Of a stretch of 11,045 nucleotides of DNA, positions 8,731 through 11,045 are shown piece by piece; position 1 is the stretch's first letter; each line of letters starts with the position of its first letter. The position numbers were made by a program, and so were the translations under genes. The notes under the pieces were generated by a model that searched no databases, was not told the DNA's origin, and worked only from the letters and a program-made list of their open reading frames with translations. The DNA comes from Euperipatoides rowelli (lineage: Eukaryota > Onychophora > Udeonychophora > Euonychophora > Peripatopsidae): the NCBI GenBank assembly GCA_003024985.2, contig PXIH01S0030117.1; one strand, 5' to 3'.

Positions 8731-10356
8731 GAGAGTTATAAAAACATATTTTGCAAAGAAAATGTAGAACTTATTAACCCGAGAAGATGGAATCAATAAT
8801 TGTTGATATTAAAAATTCACATTCTATGGGAAAAGACAAGATTTCCAATTCTTTCATTAAAAAGTGTTCAACCTTCTTTTCTACAGTCCTCACAACTATT
8901 ATAAATTTTACACGAATGGACATTACCTAATAGCTGGAGAAAGGGTATCATAAACCCAATCTTTAAAAAGGGAAATTACATGTTAAACTACAGATCGATA
9001 ACTATCACAAATTGCACGGCAAAAATTGCGGAGAGAGTGGTTTTAAAAAGAATAAATGATTATATTGACTCAAGGATGTAGGCTATTGCCTGAATTCTCA
9101 TATGGTTTTAGAAAAGGGTTATCTTGTGAAGATAATTACTAGATTCATTAAATGATTGGATAAAATATAGAGATTTAGGAATTAGAGTAAATGTCATCTT
9201 TTTTTATTTTAAAAAAGCTTTCGACAATGTAGATCATTATTTGTTAGAAAATAAATTGCTCAAGTTGGGATTGGATGATTATCTAATTGTATGAATAAAA
9301 AATTTTCTGTGTAACAGATCAATATCTGTAAACATTGGAGATGCTAAATCTAATAGAAATACAAATTTTAAAGGTGTGCCACAAGGAACGGAATTGTTCT
9401 CTACTTTATTCAACCTTTACTTATCGGATCTAGGTAATGATATTATTAACCCAATAACAATATATGCAGATGATATCAAAGTTTATAGAGGAGGCTCTGA
9501 ACTAGAATATATTACTGCTCTACAAAAAGATATAAATATGGTAGTGGAGTGGTAAAAAAATAATAAAATCGATCTAAATCCAGATAAATGTGTCCATCAT
9601 CTTTATTTGGGTAATAGAGATAATGTTACTTTCTACCTCCAAAATAAAGTAGCCTACAGTAATTGAAAAAGTAAGTCATCACAAAGAACTTGGAATAATC
9701 TTTGAGTCAGATCTATCCTTCACCAGACATGCGGCAATGATAGCTAAAAAATTAAATTATAGAATGGGGAGTGGCATCCTATTTTGAACTTTCAAAATAA
9801 TTGACATTCATATGTACAAAAAACTATACAAAATCTATTTGCTGCCATTGCTAGATTTCTGCAGACAAGCTTGGCCATTTTTGTACAAAAAGGATATGCA
9901 ATAGAAGATTTACAAGAAGAATTAAGGGATTTAAAAATAAATCATATGTAGAAAGAATAAATATATTGAAAGTATTAGCACCTAGTCAATGTGCTTTTCG
10001 TGGTGACTTGATATTTATCTATAAATGGTATTTAATGATCTTAAAAAAAAGTCCAACCTATTTATCAAGAAAATATGATCTTTTCACTCTGGATAAAGAA
10101 CATTGAAAAAAAAACATTAGATCTTTGTTCATCACTAATAGAACTGTAAGACATTGGAATGTCTTACCTCTGAAATTAAGACAAGCAAAAAAACTTAAAC
10201 TGCTTTAAAAATGATCTTAATTTATTTCTAGTGTCAAACTATACTTACCCGGTACTTTATATCTCTACTGTAATAGTTTTGAATTGTTTTGTATTGATTT
10301 TGAATTGTTTTGTATTGATTTTCTACTTCCTGTTTTATATAACTTACTGTATATGA
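8731..10356 (+). pseudogene. Non-LTR reverse transcriptase, frameshifted and stopped
   Basis: Protein homology can be followed through six or more frame segments. 8787-8927 gives KNSHSMGKDKISNSF. 8932-9078 gives WRKGIINPIFKKG and NYRSITIT. 9086-9135 gives YGFRKG. 9136-9663 gives KKAFDNVDH, GVPQGTELFSTLFN (9373 on), YADD (9463-9474) and LNPDKC. 9665-9914 gives KELGIIFESDLSF and the W-P-kk-d region. 9915-10203 gives RRIKGFKNKSYVER, RGDLIFIYK and HWNVLP. 10204-10356 gives KNDLNLFL. In-frame stops lie at 9292-9294 (where Trp is expected), 9553-9555, 9664-9666, 9785-9787 (where Arg is expected; CGA to TGA) and 10104-10106. The motif A Asp is replaced by Tyr at 9205-9207, so even a repaired frame would lack a catalytic residue. 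Upstream, 8731-8786 (ESYKNIFCKENVELINP) is a weaker N-terminal extension. The enzyme would have copied element RNA at nicked chromosomal targets. Confidence 0.88.
10277..10318. repeat. Perfect 21-bp tandem duplication in the LINE tail
   Basis: TTTTGAATTGTTTTGTATTG plus A occurs at 10277-10297 and again at 10298-10318 without mismatch. Being a multiple of three, it leaves the terminal frame of the LINE open. Confidence 0.9.
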
Positions 10357-10472
10357 GCATTATTGGCTTAGAAATGTGTTGTATATTTGAATGTTGCATT
10401 TTTAAATTGAATGACATTTTGTTTGATATGTAGCCTATTTAGTTTGACTTGTGTTGCTTTTATAATGTCAAA

Positions 10473-10516
10473 AAGTCCCTGACTTAACTTACATGTTTAA
10501 TTAAATTAAATTAAAT
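10473..10516 (+). repeat. LINE 3' hairpin and TTAAA tail
   Basis: AAGTC (10473-10477) pairs with GACTT (10481-10485) across a CCT loop. It is followed 11 bases later by TTAA and three TTAAA units (10497-10516). A 3' stem-loop plus short tandem tail is the known recognition layout of L2/CR1-like elements, and this sets the probable 3' end of the element. Confidence 0.55.
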
Positions 10517-10650
10517 ATTGAAAATCAATTTTTTCGTATTATTAGGCTAACAATATGTTCCTTTTAATTCATTTTTTTTTTGTTATTATTATTGACTTAT
10601 GTTTTAAGTAATTATTGATTTTGACTAAAATTTCATCTATCTTTATTTTT

Positions 10651-10800
10651 CCCTTTTAAAGGAAAAAAACAAGGGATTCATCATTGACTTTTTGCTGTTA
10701 TTAAATGTTCATGTAGTTGAGATTATTACGGTAGTTGTTTGCCCCTTTAAATAAAAACAAAAGGGGTCAATGTTTGAATTTATTGCTGTTTATAATTTAT
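10651..10800. repeat. Two diverged 91-bp direct units with conserved hairpin
   Basis: Unit 1 has CCCTT (10651-10655) facing AAGGG (10671-10675), and unit 2 has CCCCTTT (10742-10748) facing AAAGGGG (10760-10766). Each is followed by TCAxxxTTGA-like sequence and then TTGCTGTT at 10692-10699 and 10783-10790, 91 bases apart. The stem is kept in both copies although the bases around it differ. Origin unknown. Confidence 0.6.
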
Positions 10801-11045
10801 GTATTATATTTGAAATGATTAATTAATAAATCATATTTGTTTGGGTGAGATTTCCTACAAAAAAAAAAAACTTACCTTTTTTTTAATCTCTTAATAATAC
10901 ACATTAAATAATTTCTGTCAGCAGAATATTTTGCCGTTTTCATTCCTAGCTATTCATTTATAACGCACGTAGCCTAAGTAAATATTTCCCTTCAAAATAC
11001 AAATTATACAATGCCTAAGAGAAAACATACAAATTTTTTATATAT
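10801..11045. other. AT-rich end of window, nothing annotated
   Basis: Poly-A (10859-10870) and T-rich runs only, with one TAGCCTA word at about 10971. No coding sequence or structured repeat is seen. Confidence 0.5.

Larger units (their letters stand above)
8731..10516 (+). mobile_element. 5'-truncated LINE (CR1/L2/Jockey-like)
   Basis: The body carries a broken reverse transcriptase frame (8731-10356), a short AT-rich 3' untranslated part, a small hairpin (10473-10485) and a tail of TTAAA repeats (10497-10516). Any endonuclease domain is missing, as expected for 5' truncation during target-primed reverse transcription. The 5' edge is not sharply defined, and I could not identify target-site duplications. 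The clade call rests on the C-terminal module after the reverse transcriptase (RRxKGF..SYVER, RGDLIFIYK, WNVLP) and on the short-repeat tail. Confidence 0.8.

Overview
This is AT-rich, gene-poor eukaryotic (animal-type) DNA, with no intact gene that I can support. The evidence is long stretches without open frames, homopolymer runs, many diverged repeats, a dead non-LTR retrotransposon, a dead transposase gene and two elements with terminal inverted repeats. Nothing looks bacterial: there are no operons, no ribosome binding sites and no coding density. I cannot name the species. Short palindrome-like words (TAGGCTA/TAGCCTA, and TAC-N-GTA) recur throughout at far above chance, which suggests a genome-wide word bias.

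Layout. Positions 1-50 hold a duplicated palindromic motif, followed by AT-rich sequence to about 975. Positions 976-1895 form a foldback (MITE-like) element whose arms include a perfect 41-bp inverted pair. A short, weak minus-strand open frame follows (1897-2109). Positions 2731-3427 are a degenerate tandem array with a period of roughly 145-155 bp, and a diverged antisense copy of its first unit lies at 7794-7906. Positions 4283-5855 (minus strand) hold a previously hidden transposase-like pseudogene. It can be followed through five reading-frame segments that keep recognisable motifs between stops. Positions 6342-6606 are a diverged tandem duplication. Positions 7151-7787 are a hAT-like non-autonomous element with CAGGG...CCCTG ends and a perfect 6-bp flanking duplication.

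Positions 8731-10516 are a 5'-truncated LINE of the CR1/L2/Jockey-like group. Its reverse transcriptase frame is broken by several frameshifts and stops, but YADD and GVPQG are still readable. It ends in a small hairpin plus a TTAAA repeat tail. Positions 10651-10800 carry a duplicated unit with a conserved CCC(C)TT...AAGGG(G) hairpin. The rest is featureless AT-rich sequence.

The window is therefore best read as intergenic or intronic sequence built from layers of old transposable elements. The two coding remnants are independent decayed elements on opposite strands, and both have lost a catalytic or presumed catalytic Asp to Tyr. Nothing here is likely to be expressed as a functional protein. 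No RNA gene, CRISPR array or convincing promoter was found.
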